Of a DNA stretch of 32,642 nt, positions 1-10,646 are shown piece after piece. Positions within the stretch are counted from its first letter, which is position 1; each line of letters starts with the position of its first letter. The translations under genes and the position numbers were made by a program. This DNA comes from an uncultured Clostridia bacterium (lineage in GTDB: Bacteria; Bacillota; Clostridia; Christensenellales; UBA1242), in NCBI GenBank assembly GCA_937925475.1, contig CALEWH010000015.1, positions 1-32,642 of the forward strand. The letters run 5' to 3'. Under the pieces are notes generated by a model. That model was not told where the DNA came from, did not search any database, and saw nothing but the letters and a program-made list of their open reading frames with translations.

Positions 1-49
1 ACGAGATGTGCGGACGTGACTGGAGTTCAGACGTGTGCTCTTCCGATCT
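1..49. other. Illumina TruSeq-type sequencing adapter (contaminant)
   Basis: Bases 1-7 read as the end of the P7 flow-cell sequence (ACGAGAT). Bases 8-15 look like an 8-base index (GTGCGGAC). Bases 16-49 match the standard read-2 index adapter as I recall it, ending in GCTCTTCCGATCT. Genomic DNA begins at base 50. This is an assembly artefact at a contig end, not biology, and it creates the apparent stop codon of the next gene. Confidence 0.97.
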
Positions 50-3000
50 ATATACCAATAAGCACAACTACAACGCTAGAAACTATAATAATAATAATTT
101 TTGCAGAAGAGTTTAAAGGAGTGGTCTTTATAACTTTATATGAAGAAACAAGTTTGCCTTCTTTGTTGTAAAGTCCAACTGTGTATACGCCAGTGGCATT
201 AAAGTTGATTTCTTTAACAACATTTTCGCTTTCCGAATTTATCTCGATAGTGTTTACGGCCGAACCTTTTTCGTTTGTGATAAGGATATAACCTTCACCA
301 ATTTGCGAGTAAATAATTGCGCTGTTGAATTGAATAGTAATAACTTTGCTTGTTTTAGTGCCATAAGTGTAGTTTTTAGGCAAGATTGTAGGGGTTTCTT
401 CATTGATCCATACTTTGAAAGAAAAGTCAAAAGCAATTTTTAGACTAGGGTCAAAGTATGAAGCATTGATAGTAAATACGCCAGCTCCAAAAGTTGTGTC
501 ACCAGCAGACAACCATAAAGTCGAAGGATTTTCGATAAGGTCGGACATGTTGGCTTGGTTTTTGTAGATTGACTTGATAGTAAATCCATAACTTGTAGGG
601 ATATTAAATGCTATCATAGCCACATTTTGATTTATGATAGTAAAACTAAATGTTTTTGTAAGAGAAATTGTTTCGCTTACTTGTCCAGTCAAAGTGACAG
701 TGTAATAACCAGGAGTCGCAAATACATAGTATCCGTCAGCATCAACACTCACGCCTTCTAGCGCTTTGCCGTTGTACATAACTGCGATGCTTGCTTCGTA
801 TATCTTTTCGCTTCCAAGAGTGTCGACAATTTTAAGTTTTACTTCGTCATTGTAGAAACAGTTGTCGATAGGAAGATTGTCGTTGATGGTGTATATAATC
901 GAATTTACAACATACAATTCGAGATAGTCTTTGTCATTAAACTCTTGGACATTTCCGCATAGATCTCTTATTTCAAATCTGTGTAGACCTGCTCGCATTA
1001 TATAAAGAGTCATTTGTTCAGATTTGATGTCGCTGTAAATTGTTTCTATTAATGTACCATTTAGATAGTGAAGTAGGTAAGTGGTGTTTCCGCTATATAC
1101 ATCTGGATTTCCATCGTTGCCCGAATAATTGATTGCATTATAACTTAGTGTAAGTAGTTGGGCATTAGTCATTTCAGAGTTTAGTGGGCGATTCACACTC
1201 TTGCCATCTTTGTCGATTTTCTCAGTAACGCTCCACTCTGCAAAATCAGAACTCATATTTACAAATACAACTCTTATTATACAAATTGTAAATTGTTCTT
1301 CTGTGCCATTTATCTTACTTGACGATGAGATAGTGTACTCATTGTATTGGTTGTTTCCGGTGTGTCCTTCATCATCAAATGCCCATTCATTTTGCTCATA
1401 TGTTATGCCTTTTGATGAGTCTGGCAAAACCTTGATTACTGGTCTGACTTGCGAGTTTTCATCATAAGAAACATAATAATATAGTATTGTGTTGCTATCG
1501 TCTGATTGAGAAGAATAATCGGATACTTTTAGTGGTCTGTCATCTGCTGACACTGTAAAGTATGAATAAGAAGAAGCAATTTTTTCAAATACTCTTGTTA
1601 TGCTGTTTCCGATAGCGTCCGCAAGTGTAATCTTGTATGTGCCATCTTTGTCTACATAAAAGTCGTTGATGTCTTTTGTAATAGTTGTTGTTGTGACAGT
1701 GCCATTTGCGTTTGTAAACTCTACTGTGCCTGTTACATCGTAGTCACTGACCCAAGTAATTGTGATGTTTTCGGAGTATGAGTCGTTGCTAAGTTCTCTT
1801 TGGGTTCCGCTATCAAACAACGCATAAACCTTAGGTAGTGTGTCGTCTATGCAGAATGCGTACGAATACACTTCTGGGTTTGTGTCGCTTATAGACCAAC
1901 TTATCTCGACATAATAATAACCTGTTTCAGTAAATGTATATGTGTATTTGCCTTTACTGTCAGCGCGTCTGCTTTCAGTAACATTTGTGGCTCTTTCAGG
2001 TTTGTTGTGGTTTTCTTTAAGGGTTTTTAGGTCTTTGCCATAATAGAATGCAATATTCCACAACTCTTTGTTTATGTTTAGAGTTACATTTTTATTTGTG
2101 TAGGTGATGTCACCATAATCACTGTCATTTTTAGTAATGTTTGGCTCGCCAAAACTGAATGTATATTTCTCATCAGTCACGCCACCAAAGTATTTGTATA
2201 TAGTCGAACTTCTGCCATAGTTGTCGACTATTGTAAAGTTGTAAGCGCCATCTCCAAAACGATATTTTGCGTTTGTAAGGCCGGTATCGGACAATTTGTT
2301 GATTGCGACACCTTGGCTATCTTGTGCAAGTTCGGACACAACATTTCCATTTCCGCGTTTTGGGATAAATTGAGTCAAGTACACATTTCCGCTTTGTCCA
2401 GGAACTTCGACTTCGAAGTATCCGTTGCGGTCGGTGATAGTAAGCTCTAATTGGCTTCCAGGGAGCAACAACTTAATCGAGTAGTTTTCACCAAAACGAT
2501 TTAGCACTTCAATGGAGTAGGTGAAGGCCTTGTTTTCGGCTTGGATTGCGTCAAACTCATCAACCACACGAGCAAAGAACTCGTTAAGGGATTCGCTAAA
2601 TGGATCGCAAACGATAGTTTTTACAGTGTTTCCTGCTTCGTCTTTGATGTAAACATTGATAAATTTGTCAAAGTAGTAATAATATTTTACATTATTCTCT
2701 TCATCTTCCAACACATAATAATCGCTTTGACTTGTAGCATAGTTGTCTTTATCTATCATAATGATTTCGCCGTCGATATAGATAAAGTTTTCAATAGAGC
2801 GTAGTTTTGCGACTTCTTGGCTAAGTGTCGAATTGTATTTGTTTATATCAAAATCTGTGTAGTCAAACAATTTGTGTGTGTCTGGCTCTGTTTGATTACA
2901 ACTTCTATCAAATTCGATGTTTACAAAACCTGTGCTATTGTCACTGATGTATACAAAATATCGAGTGATGTTTTGTGCAAGGTCAAGTTCGATCAACTCA

Positions 3001-6000
3001 TAATAACCATTTTCAACGCCTGAAAAGTCAATATCGTATGGTTCGTATGGGTTGTAGCTATACAAAGTGTATTTGCTTACATCTACTGAGATAGGGTTAA
3101 ACGATGGAGCAGATGTGCTAAGACTTCCGTAGTTTTCGTCCCCAGGAAGTAGCGAAGGAACAAACGCTGACAACGAATCAAACTTTCTTAGATAAATCTC
3201 ATTTGTTTCGTCAAAGTCAGGTCTTATGATTGGAGAATCAGCATTTTTGTCTATTGCAAAGAAATAATTTTTCTCGTCAACATCACCAGCATATGGTCTT
3301 GCAATTTCTTTCAAACGATTAAGGTTTTGAGAAGGTGCAATGATGTCTTGGTGAATAGAGTAGGTGGCAAAGTAGAAGTTATCGTTGTCTATTTCATAAA
3401 AACTGCTTTCGCCTTTATAATAGATTGTTACTCTGTAAAAATAATCTTTATCTCTCTCACTGATAAGTGGGTGATTAGCATCATAGTCATTAAATATATG
3501 AATAGTGTATCTGTATAGTTTGTCTTCTTCTTTTGTAGCCGAATTGATTTGTTGGATGTCGAAAACATATTGACTGATATATTGCTCTTTGCTAAGCCCT
3601 TGTAGTGTTGCGCTGTCCCAGTTTGGCGAAACTGTGTATACGCCATTTTCGCGCTTTAATATGGTCTCGTATGAGCCAGTTTTGCTGGTGCTACGCGATA
3701 CTTCAAAGTGGTTTTCGTCTATTCTTGCGTGATATTTGTTGTCGTAGTCCTCAAACTCAAACGACAATGCATCTTTGTTGACGCTCTTGTACTCATTGCT
3801 GACTTGAACTGAAAGGTCATATTTTGTATTTGATGCGTCGTTGTAATATGATACATATTTTCCGCTTGGAGGCTTGTGGCTAATTTGATATATAAGCGAA
3901 GTTTTGTTTGCATATTGAGCTTGGCCATTGTTGTCAAGTTTTTTGTCGCTTATTTCAAGGGTGTATTTTCCATTTTGAACAAGGCTCAAAAGTGTGTTTA
4001 GACTAATTTCCCCGTCTTTTATTTGCTCAAAACTTTGCGAACGGGCAATAACAATCTTTCCAGCATCTGTCAAATTGTTGTTGTGTACAAGATAGTTTGG
4101 CTTTGAGTCAACACTATCGCGATATAGCGAAACATATAGTCCAAACAAGGTTTTGTTTTTGTCTATCGCTTTCTCAATTCCTGACTTATTTTCACCCCAA
4201 TCGGTGTCTTTATTGTAGACTGTGATGTCTTCGTCAAGTAGTTTTTGTGGTGTAGCATATTTGTCCACAGGAACATATGTCGATACTTTCACACGATTTG
4301 TAGTAAAGATAGGTTGGGCTTCGCCTGAGCTGTTTTTAAGAATGTTTAGAGTGCCTGCATCAAGAAGCAAACTGTCGTTTGTGCCATTTCCAAGAGTAAA
4401 TGTAATCAAATCACCAATACTTTCAGCCATTGACACATTTCCAGTGTTGTCGGTGCTAAGACTGATGATGTCTTGTCTGTCCACAACAATATACATATAT
4501 AGTATTGCTTCGTCGTTTTCGGACAACTCTTTTACTTCGGCATCAGTAAGTTGTTCGCCAGTAAGGTTGTTTTTGTAGACACGCTTTAATATGTAAAGAC
4601 CTTCTTGCGAATACTCTTTTCCATTACTCATATAAGTGTTTAGAGAAATTCCGCTAGTCACATTTGCATCAGTAATAAATGGTGACTTGCTAAATGGATA
4701 TAGTGGACTGATAGTTTTGTCGTTTATAGTCTTTATAGTCTCACTGCTAAATACTTTTTCGCTGGTCTTTGTATGATTGTCTGAGATGTACTCTGACAAT
4801 GCAAATGGATAATATGTGTAAGTAACAACTGGCACGATATTTTCAGCAATGTCGCTAGTAAAATAAGGAACAATTCTGTCTACACTTATTGACATTGTGT
4901 TTTTGCCGGCTGTACTGTCGACGATATTGTTTTCATTGCTGTCTACTATTTTATTTCCGTCACTGTCTTTTTTGTAAAAAATATCATTAGGGAAGATTGT
5001 AAGCTGTGATAGGTCAGTATCAAGATACAAAGTGTATTGAATGGACTTATTATCCAAAACATCGCTTATTGTAGTACTATAACTTTGCTTGTTTTGTGAA
5101 ACAAATCTTTCAAGAGTAATAGGGGTTCCTAGCTCTTGTGCCCAAATAGTCGCATCATTGTATAGGTCGCTCTTGCTTGACTTAGTAACAATAGTGATTT
5201 GTTTTGCTTGACTAGTAGCAAATCTGTTTGTAGGGTTATTTGAATCTGTTACTGCAATGTTTGCTAGTGGCAAAGTAATAAATTTTTCACCGCTATAAGT
5301 CTTTATGCCAAAACCCATATATTCGCTTGCAGAGTGGTCTTCGATATACTTAAATGCGGTAGAGAGTTCGCTGTACAAAATTCCAGTTTGCTCATTGTAT
5401 TTTATGCCTTTCTCTGAGCCCCAGAATACGCGAGTGTCTTTTGAAATTTTACTGCTTTCTAGGTCTACTTCTTTCCAGTCGGTGCCGTCCAATTGTTGGA
5501 TGACAGCGCGTGGAGTAGAGTTGTCGAAGATATAATAGTACTTAACTTCGTTTCCTGCATCGTCAGTAAGGTACAATATATACAACTTTGATGGAGTAGC
5601 AGAGTTTGTGCTTCCAAGAGTAAGGTTGCTATAAAGGTCGGCTTCGCTTTTTGCATTTAGATTGTATAGTTGGAATGATATCGACTTGTCGTTTACAAAA
5701 CTAAATGAGGTAGCAGTCGAAACCATAATGTCGCTGTATACTTTTGCTCTTTCTAGTGTTGTGTCAAAGTTTATCTCAGCGTATCTAGCCACAACTTCTG
5801 CGCCCGATGCTTTTTTGTTTTTTGCAAAGAATTTGAATTCGCCATTAACAATTTTTACGCCGTTTGTCGAAACATATTTGTACCCTTGACTTCCGTCGCT
5901 GTTGATAATGACTTTGTTTGCGTACAAATCGGCTTCTGGATTTGTGCGGTCGATGTAAATGCGTGGCTCTTTGCAGTATCTGTTGTATTCGTCACCAACA

Positions 6001-8948
6001 AGTGGCTTTGGTCCATAGTACAAGTAGAAATGATACATTCCTTCTGGACTTAGTGCGCTACCTGTCGAAGTCGAGATAAGTGTGTCTTTTGTGTAAGCCA
6101 CTTTTGTAGAATTTAGTCGGTTTTCATCGTACGAAGCGCTATAACTTACAAGTGCGGTTATTTCTTCTTGAAAATAGTTTGGTTCTGCCCAAGTAAAATA
6201 CAACTTCTCGCTGTTTGTGTACTTAGTGGTTGAGCTAAGGGGCTTTTTGTTGGCTGGGTCAGTGTAGAAATATAGTTCGGGGTCGCTGTTGTCTATCTCA
6301 AACAAAAAGTATTGAGTAGCAGTCGCTTCTTCATATTCGCCTTCTGACAAACCTTTGTAAGTGCTCTTAACTATAATGTAGTACAATCCTGATCTTTCGC
6401 ATGATGTGCCATTAGTAAAGTTGGACACATATGTAGGATCACCTTTGATATAGTAGCAGTACTTATCTTCTTCATCCTTATCAATGTAATAACCATTGTT
6501 TGAAGGATTTTTAGTAAGGTTTTTATTCCAACGATAAACTTTCAAGTTATCCGAATTCGACGAAAGCATTCCATAAGTGTCAAATAAGATAGGGCTAAGA
6601 TTTGTTACTGGAATTTCGCCATATTTGATACCAAGTTTGGTTAGTGTGCTATATGCTTTTGGATCTAGTCTTAGGGTCGAATTTCCTGTTACATCAGCAT
6701 ACACGCCATTTGCCAAATCACGGAAAGGTGATGTTGTTTTGTTTTTCATAAATGTCGACTTTGTGCCAAGAAAAACAAGATTGTATCCGCCGTCACTACT
6801 TTCATTGTAATCATTGTCTTTTAATACGGAAGAGCTTGATGCGGTTGGTTTTTCGATTGCACTAAATTTTTTACCATCATTCAAAACCAAATTTCCGTTT
6901 TCATACTTCATTTGTGTCAAAACATTTTCATGACAATATTTTGTCGATGCGTCTACTACAATTTGCATATTTTTGAAAATGTTTTTTGCAAGGTTTATTG
7001 TTGTAGTGGTGGTGCCATCGGCACTTTTCTTTTCATATGAATCTACAGTGATAAAAGTGTAAGCACTGTTTTCGACCATATATTTGTTTGTAAATTCATA
7101 TTCGCCAAGTGAGTCTAGCACGATAGGGAAGTAGTAAGAAATAGGAGTATCTGTCGCACCTTGTTTTAACAACATCCCATTTTCATACTTTTTGATATTG
7201 CTAAGTTTTAGCAAATATTTTCCATCATCACTTATGGTCATTTCACCATATTTGTTTGCATCGACCAACTCGACATTTTCGCCACCTTTGTAGTAGGTGA
7301 TTTTTCTATTGGTTTTGTCTAGTACGATCACATATGACTCGTCACCAAGTGTAAGTAGTCCAAGTTTTTCGTCATAGCCGTCTTTGCTAAACAACCTAAA
7401 ACTTGTAGCATATGTTTTTGAAATGTCGTCTGGACTAGTGTGTGTATAGGTTATGTTGTATTTTGATGCATCAAATAGATATGTAGGAAGATTGTAAGTG
7501 TCCATATTAAAGAATGTGGTCGAATACTCTTTTTCTTCATAATACTCACTCTTGCCTTGTGCAGTGTGGTTTAGGGTAGGGTACTCGACATACTTTGCGT
7601 CGTCAGTAAGATAAAAATAGTACACATAACTTTCTTTTGTGCTTGTTGTGCCTTGGGTTGAGCTGTCGTAGTCCAAAACAGTGTAGTCAAAAACAATAGT
7701 GTATAGTCCATATGCATTTTTTAGTGGAACACTATCATTGTTGTTGGTCAAATAGCTTATGTTTGTAAGGTCGAAGTAGTCAAACCAATAGTTGTTTACA
7801 TATCCGCCATGTTTGTCGTCAAACTTCAAGTTTGTTTGGCTTACGGTCGGATTGATTTTGATACGAACACCATACTCGCTATGTGTGTTTGCACCACTTT
7901 GTAGATTTGATAACTCGTTGTTTTTGATGTAAGCGGTTACATTAAGCGATGTGATGATAGTGTTATGATCTTTGTCTATTTTGTTGTTGGCACTGTCGTA
8001 TGGCACCGCTTTATTAAACTCAACATAAAAATTGTTAATGCCTTTTGTTACAACTTCTGTAGGGTCTGTTGTAGGAGCAGTTGTTGCGTCCTTAATGCTC
8101 AAATTGTTTAGGTAGTTTTCCAAAATCACAACATTGCTACTGTTGTTGTTTTTCAATGCAAAATTGTCATCACTATTCACATTGGCATTTGGATACACTC
8201 TTTTGGTGTCTTCGTTTGTCCAAGAATAAGTGGTTTTATTTTCAACTGTGTATGCTTTAGGAGGGTAGGCTATTTTTGTAAAATTTCCGCTTTCATCATA
8301 CTCTCCGCTACCATTGCCCACATATTCACATTTGAAGGCTGGGTCAATGTATAGTTTGTAAGTGTCTTGTCCATTGCTATCAGCACCTACATTTTTGACA
8401 TACAACATAGATTGCGGATAAACTATGTATTGAGTAGTGGTGGAGCCTGATGTAAATTCTTTTATCTCATACGGAGTAGATCCAATTTTTATATAATTCT
8501 TACCTGTACTTTCATCTGTACTTACAACAATGAAACCATCATCATCCCAGACTGGATCACCATTATAACAAGGCTTGCTGTTACTGTTTAGAGTAAGCAA
8601 TAGTTCAAAGCTTCCGCTATTTTTGCTAATGACCAATATGCCATTGCTATTTTGTTTAGCAGTATACACTGTTTCTGTGGTATCTTTGTATTCAGTCACG
8701 CTGAACTCTATATTAAGCGTTTCGTTCCAATAACCATAACTGTATCCCCAGCCGGTACTTTCGTTGTACTCATAGTTGTAAGCCACACGCGAGTCGTTTT
8801 GACCCGAGTACAAAAACTCAGCATATCTTGTACTTTCGGCAAGCGAACGGTTTTTTATTGTCCCAAGCCAAAAAACTCCCAAGATAGACGAGAGTATAGT
8901 AGAAAGGATAAGTAAAATATTTAAGGATATTTTTTTGTAATTGTGCAT
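50..8948 (-). CDS. Giant membrane-anchored surface protein with Ig-like modules, 3' end missing
   Basis: At least 2,965 residues. The start at 8948 (MHNYKKISLN) has a GGAG nine bases upstream. Residues about 8-30 form a hydrophobic signal or anchor segment. The rest is Tyr/Asn/Ser/Thr-rich and beta-like, with no catalytic motif that I recognise. A recurring module boundary of Asp, small residue, Pro plus aromatic/acidic residues (DNSDPELYFY near 886, DRTNPEADLY near 1000, DNSTPRAV near 1141, DRIVPYF near 1356, DDTLPKVYALF near 2368) resembles bacterial Ig-like repeats of cell-surface proteins. The last visible residues (AKIIIIIVSSVVVVLIGI) are the start of a transmembrane helix. The stop (TAG, bases 50-48) takes its last two bases from the adapter, so the true C-terminus is unknown. 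No LPXTG sorting signal precedes the helix. It is transcribed divergently from the pilin genes, so a role as T4SS adhesin or contact factor is possible but unproven. Confidence 0.85.
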
Positions 8949-8982
8949 TTTGGTTACACTCCATTTTCCATAATTCTACTTG

Positions 8983-9011
8983 ATTTTATCATAACTGCAA
9001 AAATATGACAA
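8983..9011 (-). promoter_or_regulatory. Sigma-A promoter of the giant surface protein gene
   Basis: On the minus strand TTGTCA (9011-9006) and TAAAAT (8988-8983) are separated by exactly 17 bases. A TG dinucleotide sits one base before the -10 box (extended -10). The predicted leader to the ATG at 8948 is about 30 bases and contains the GGAG ribosome binding site. Confidence 0.65.
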
Positions 9012-9459
9012 ATAAATATAGATTATATAATAAACTTATCATTGTGTATTTTATACTCTTAGTCTTTGTAAACTTTACAATATTATTACAAAACGCACTT
9101 TCAATTGCAAAACACATTCCCACAAAACTTGTTTGTGAGTGTATTAGCAAATACACTACTAAAAATTGATTGCGCTTGCACACATAGTTGAGACAAAACC
9201 CTATGCGACAATAAACGCAATGACAAAAATGTTAATGGTAAAAACATCATCATAGTTGTCGATCACAATTTTTAAGTCAAAGAAATAGTCGTAAATAGAG
9301 TAGTGGTTTGTAAAAACTATGAATTGTGAAATCACAAATTTGTATATGCAAATATGTGCATATCTACTAAAACAAACAAAAATATGCCACAAATTAATAC
9401 TTTTCAGTGCTAAAACCATAGCGTAAATATAAAAAATTGTAAAAACTTATAAAAATTGT
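9012..9459. other. Divergent intergenic region with small dyads, no gene seen
   Basis: This AT-rich stretch separates the giant surface gene from the first pilin gene. Short reading frames here lack ribosome binding sites and look random. It holds an 8-bp-stem hairpin at 9138-9157 (AGTGTATT, loop AGCA, AATACACT), a tight dyad TTGTGA-AA-TCACAA at 9324-9337, and ATATGCA/TGCATAT arms at 9344-9363. None is followed by a T tract, so they are operator or structural candidates rather than terminators. Confidence 0.5.
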
Positions 9460-9488
9460 TTGTTTTATTTGCGCTTTTTGTGTAAACT
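9460..9488 (+). promoter_or_regulatory. Candidate promoter of pilin gene 1
   Basis: TTGTTT (9460-9465), 17 bases, then TAAACT (9483-9488). The same two hexamers with the same spacing occur upstream of the second pilin gene (10182-10210), which is the main reason to believe it, because TAAACT alone is a weak -10 box. Confidence 0.4.
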
Positions 9489-9502
9489 AAGTGTAACTCT
9501 AT

Positions 9503-9507
9503 GGAGG
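9503..9507 (+). promoter_or_regulatory. Ribosome binding site that sets the pilin 1 start
   Basis: GGAGG ends one base before an ATG at 9509 (too close) and seven bases before the ATG at 9515. This selects 9515 as the start. Confidence 0.8.
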
Positions 9508-9514
9508 AATGGAA

Positions 9515-9970
9515 ATGAAATTACAAATGTTATTGATGAAAGCCATGCAATTTATGGGTGCTATTACAGATAAGGATGGCAACCCTTGGGAAAGCGGAGA
9601 TAAATATAAAGATGGAATAAACTATGGTAGTTCACCAAATTGGGTTATAGAAGTTGTTGCTCCTATAATAAGCATATTAAACTCATTACTTGTTCCAGTA
9701 ATTATTTTGCTTGGTACAGCAGGTATGATATATGGTATAGTACTTGGTGTACAATATAGTAAAGCAGAGACAGCAGATAAGCGTGAAGAACTTAAAAAAC
9801 GACTTATCAGTGCGGTCGTAGGTATACTTATTGCACTTGTAGCTTTGATTCTACTTAAGATATTTGTACAAAATGCAGCAACTATCTTTAATTGGGTTGG
9901 AACTGAGTCTAAAGATCCAAGTGTAACAAATCCATCATCAGGAAGCACAAATCCATCAACAGGAAACTAA
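9515..9970 (+). CDS. VirB2/TrbC-like pilin paralogue 1
   Basis: 151 residues. An amphipathic N-terminus (MKLQMLLMKAMQF) and a polar stretch lead to a hydrophobic segment at about 49-79. A charged loop with GVQYSKAETADKREELKKR follows at about 78-97, then a second hydrophobic segment at about 99-118 and a Ser/Thr/Asn/Pro tail. Two helices joined by a conserved basic loop are typical of the VirB2/TrbC-like 'pilin-like conjugal transfer' proteins of Bacillota and Mycoplasma integrative elements (I recall these as the Mbov_0395 type). It probably sits in the membrane as a T4SS subunit. It has the longest polar N-terminal region and tail of the three paralogues. It forms a single-gene unit with a candidate promoter before it and a strong terminator directly after it. 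The start follows the GGAGG at 9503. Confidence 0.75.
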   Translation: MKLQMLLMKAMQFMGAITDKDGNPWESGDKYKDGINYGSSPNWVIEVVAPIISILNSLLVPVIILLGTAGMIYGIVLGVQYSKAETADKREELKKRLISAVVGILIALVALILLKIFVQNAATIFNWVGTESKDPSVTNPSSGSTNPSTGN

Positions 9971-9990
9971 GATAATTTTGATTAGTTAAA

Positions 9991-10016
9991 AAGAGAGCAG
10001 TGGCTCTCTTTTTTTT
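9991..10016 (+). terminator. Rho-independent terminator after pilin 1
   Basis: Perfect 8-bp stem AAGAGAGC / GCTCTCTT with loop AGTG, followed by a run of T. It lies 20 bases after the stop codon. Confidence 0.9.
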
Positions 10017-10028
10017 GTGACTTAAAAA

Positions 10029-10045
10029 AGTCAAATAGTTTGACT
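10029..10045. promoter_or_regulatory. Perfect dyad AGTCAAA-TAG-TTTGACT, possible operator
   Basis: Seven-base arms around a three-base centre lie between pilin 1 and pilin 2. No T tract follows, so it is not a terminator. The size fits a binding site for a dimeric regulator. The right half contains TTGACT, which could also be a -35 box, but the best -10 (TAAAAT at 10065) is 19 bases away. Confidence 0.35.
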
Positions 10046-10130
10046 GTGTAAGATAACGACGTTTTAAAATGTGGCGTAGTGTAGCGGTGACAAATGGTAA
10101 AAAATACTTATGAAAACATAATCAAATAGG

Positions 10131-10144
10131 TGTACATATGTGCA
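10131..10144. repeat. TGCACATATGTGCA-like palindrome, copy 1
   Basis: TGTACATATGTGCA differs at one base from the perfect palindrome at 16272-16285. It lies about 90 bases upstream of pilin 2 and 40 bases before its candidate promoter. Confidence 0.4.
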
Positions 10145-10181
10145 TTATTTGAAAGAGTGAGCAAAAAGTGTGGCAAAATAC

Positions 10182-10215
10182 TTGTTTTTAATCGATTTTT
10201 TTTGTAAACTATAAT
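10182..10215 (+). promoter_or_regulatory. Candidate promoter of the pilin 2-3 operon
   Basis: TTGTTT (10182-10187), 17 bases, TAAACT (10205-10210): the same boxes as before pilin 1. A TATAAT overlaps at 10210-10215 but has no good -35 box at 17 bases. Confidence 0.4.
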
Positions 10216-10224
10216 AAATAATAT

Positions 10225-10230
10225 GGGTGA
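10225..10230 (+). promoter_or_regulatory. Weak ribosome binding site that sets the pilin 2 start
   Basis: GGGTGA matches the GGTGA end of the anti-Shine-Dalgarno complement and lies five bases before the ATG at 10236. A GTG at 10227 in the same frame falls inside this site and has no site of its own, so 10236 is preferred. Confidence 0.6.
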
Positions 10231-10235
10231 AAAAT

Positions 10236-10607
10236 ATGTTTAATTTACTTTTAACAAAATTTGTAAATCTATTTGGAAAAACTGCTGAAGAATATAAAAA
10301 TGCTTGGGAGAGTGATGAAAACAAGTGGATTAAGAATGTAGTAAAGCCTGTTGTGGATATTCTTGACCAATTTTTGGTGCCTTTGATTATTATGCTAGGC
10401 GTCTTTGGTGTTATATATGGCATAACTTTGGGTGTCCAATATAGTAGAGCAGAGTCGGCTGATAAAAGAGACGAAATTAAAAAGCGTATTATCAACGCTG
10501 TAATTGGTATAGTTATTACACTAATCATTATGATTATTCTGAAAATCTTAGTTAGCAACAAATTCCAAATTGCCGAGTGGATTGACAATATGGCGGGTGT
10601 AAAATAA
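10236..10607 (+). CDS. VirB2/TrbC-like pilin paralogue 2
   Basis: 123 residues from the ATG at 10236. It has the same architecture as its neighbours: an amphipathic start (MFNLLLTKFVNLF), a polar stretch, a hydrophobic segment at about 47-67, the loop GVQYSRAESADKRDEIKKR, then a second hydrophobic segment at about 87-106 and a short C-terminus without the polar tail of paralogue 1. The loop differs from that of the other two by conservative changes only (Arg for Lys, Asp for Glu), which implies selection on this loop. It is co-transcribed with paralogue 3 (39-base gap, no terminator). It is probably a T4SS membrane or pilus subunit; the exact role of each paralogue cannot be told from the sequence. 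Confidence 0.72.
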   Translation: MFNLLLTKFVNLFGKTAEEYKNAWESDENKWIKNVVKPVVDILDQFLVPLIIMLGVFGVIYGITLGVQYSRAESADKRDEIKKRIINAVIGIVITLIIMIILKILVSNKFQIAEWIDNMAGVK

Positions 10608-10646
10608 AAAACAATAGTATGTTTTCTATTAAAACAGGAGAAAGCG

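Noticed and set aside
50..200. Sortase-anchored C-terminus of the giant protein
   Set aside because: No LPXTG-like motif precedes the membrane helix, and the end is missing, so the anchor type cannot be decided.
1201..6810. Many open frames of 60-118 codons opposite the giant surface gene
   Set aside because: They have no ribosome binding sites, are Cys/Phe-rich shadow translations, and lie inside a continuous 2,965-codon frame.
8989..9419. Two minus-strand frames of 64 and 72 codons in the intergenic gap
   Set aside because: They have no ribosome binding site, composition like random AT-rich DNA, and no recognisable protein features.
9012..9459. CRISPR array, tRNA or attachment site in the gap
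   Set aside because: No regular direct repeats, no cloverleaf with a CCA-type end, and no duplicated tRNA 3' end were seen here or elsewhere in the window.
10145..10588. 147-codon frame antisense to pilin 2
   Set aside because: It is the mirror of a conserved two-helix pilin gene and has no start signals; paralogue similarity supports the plus strand.
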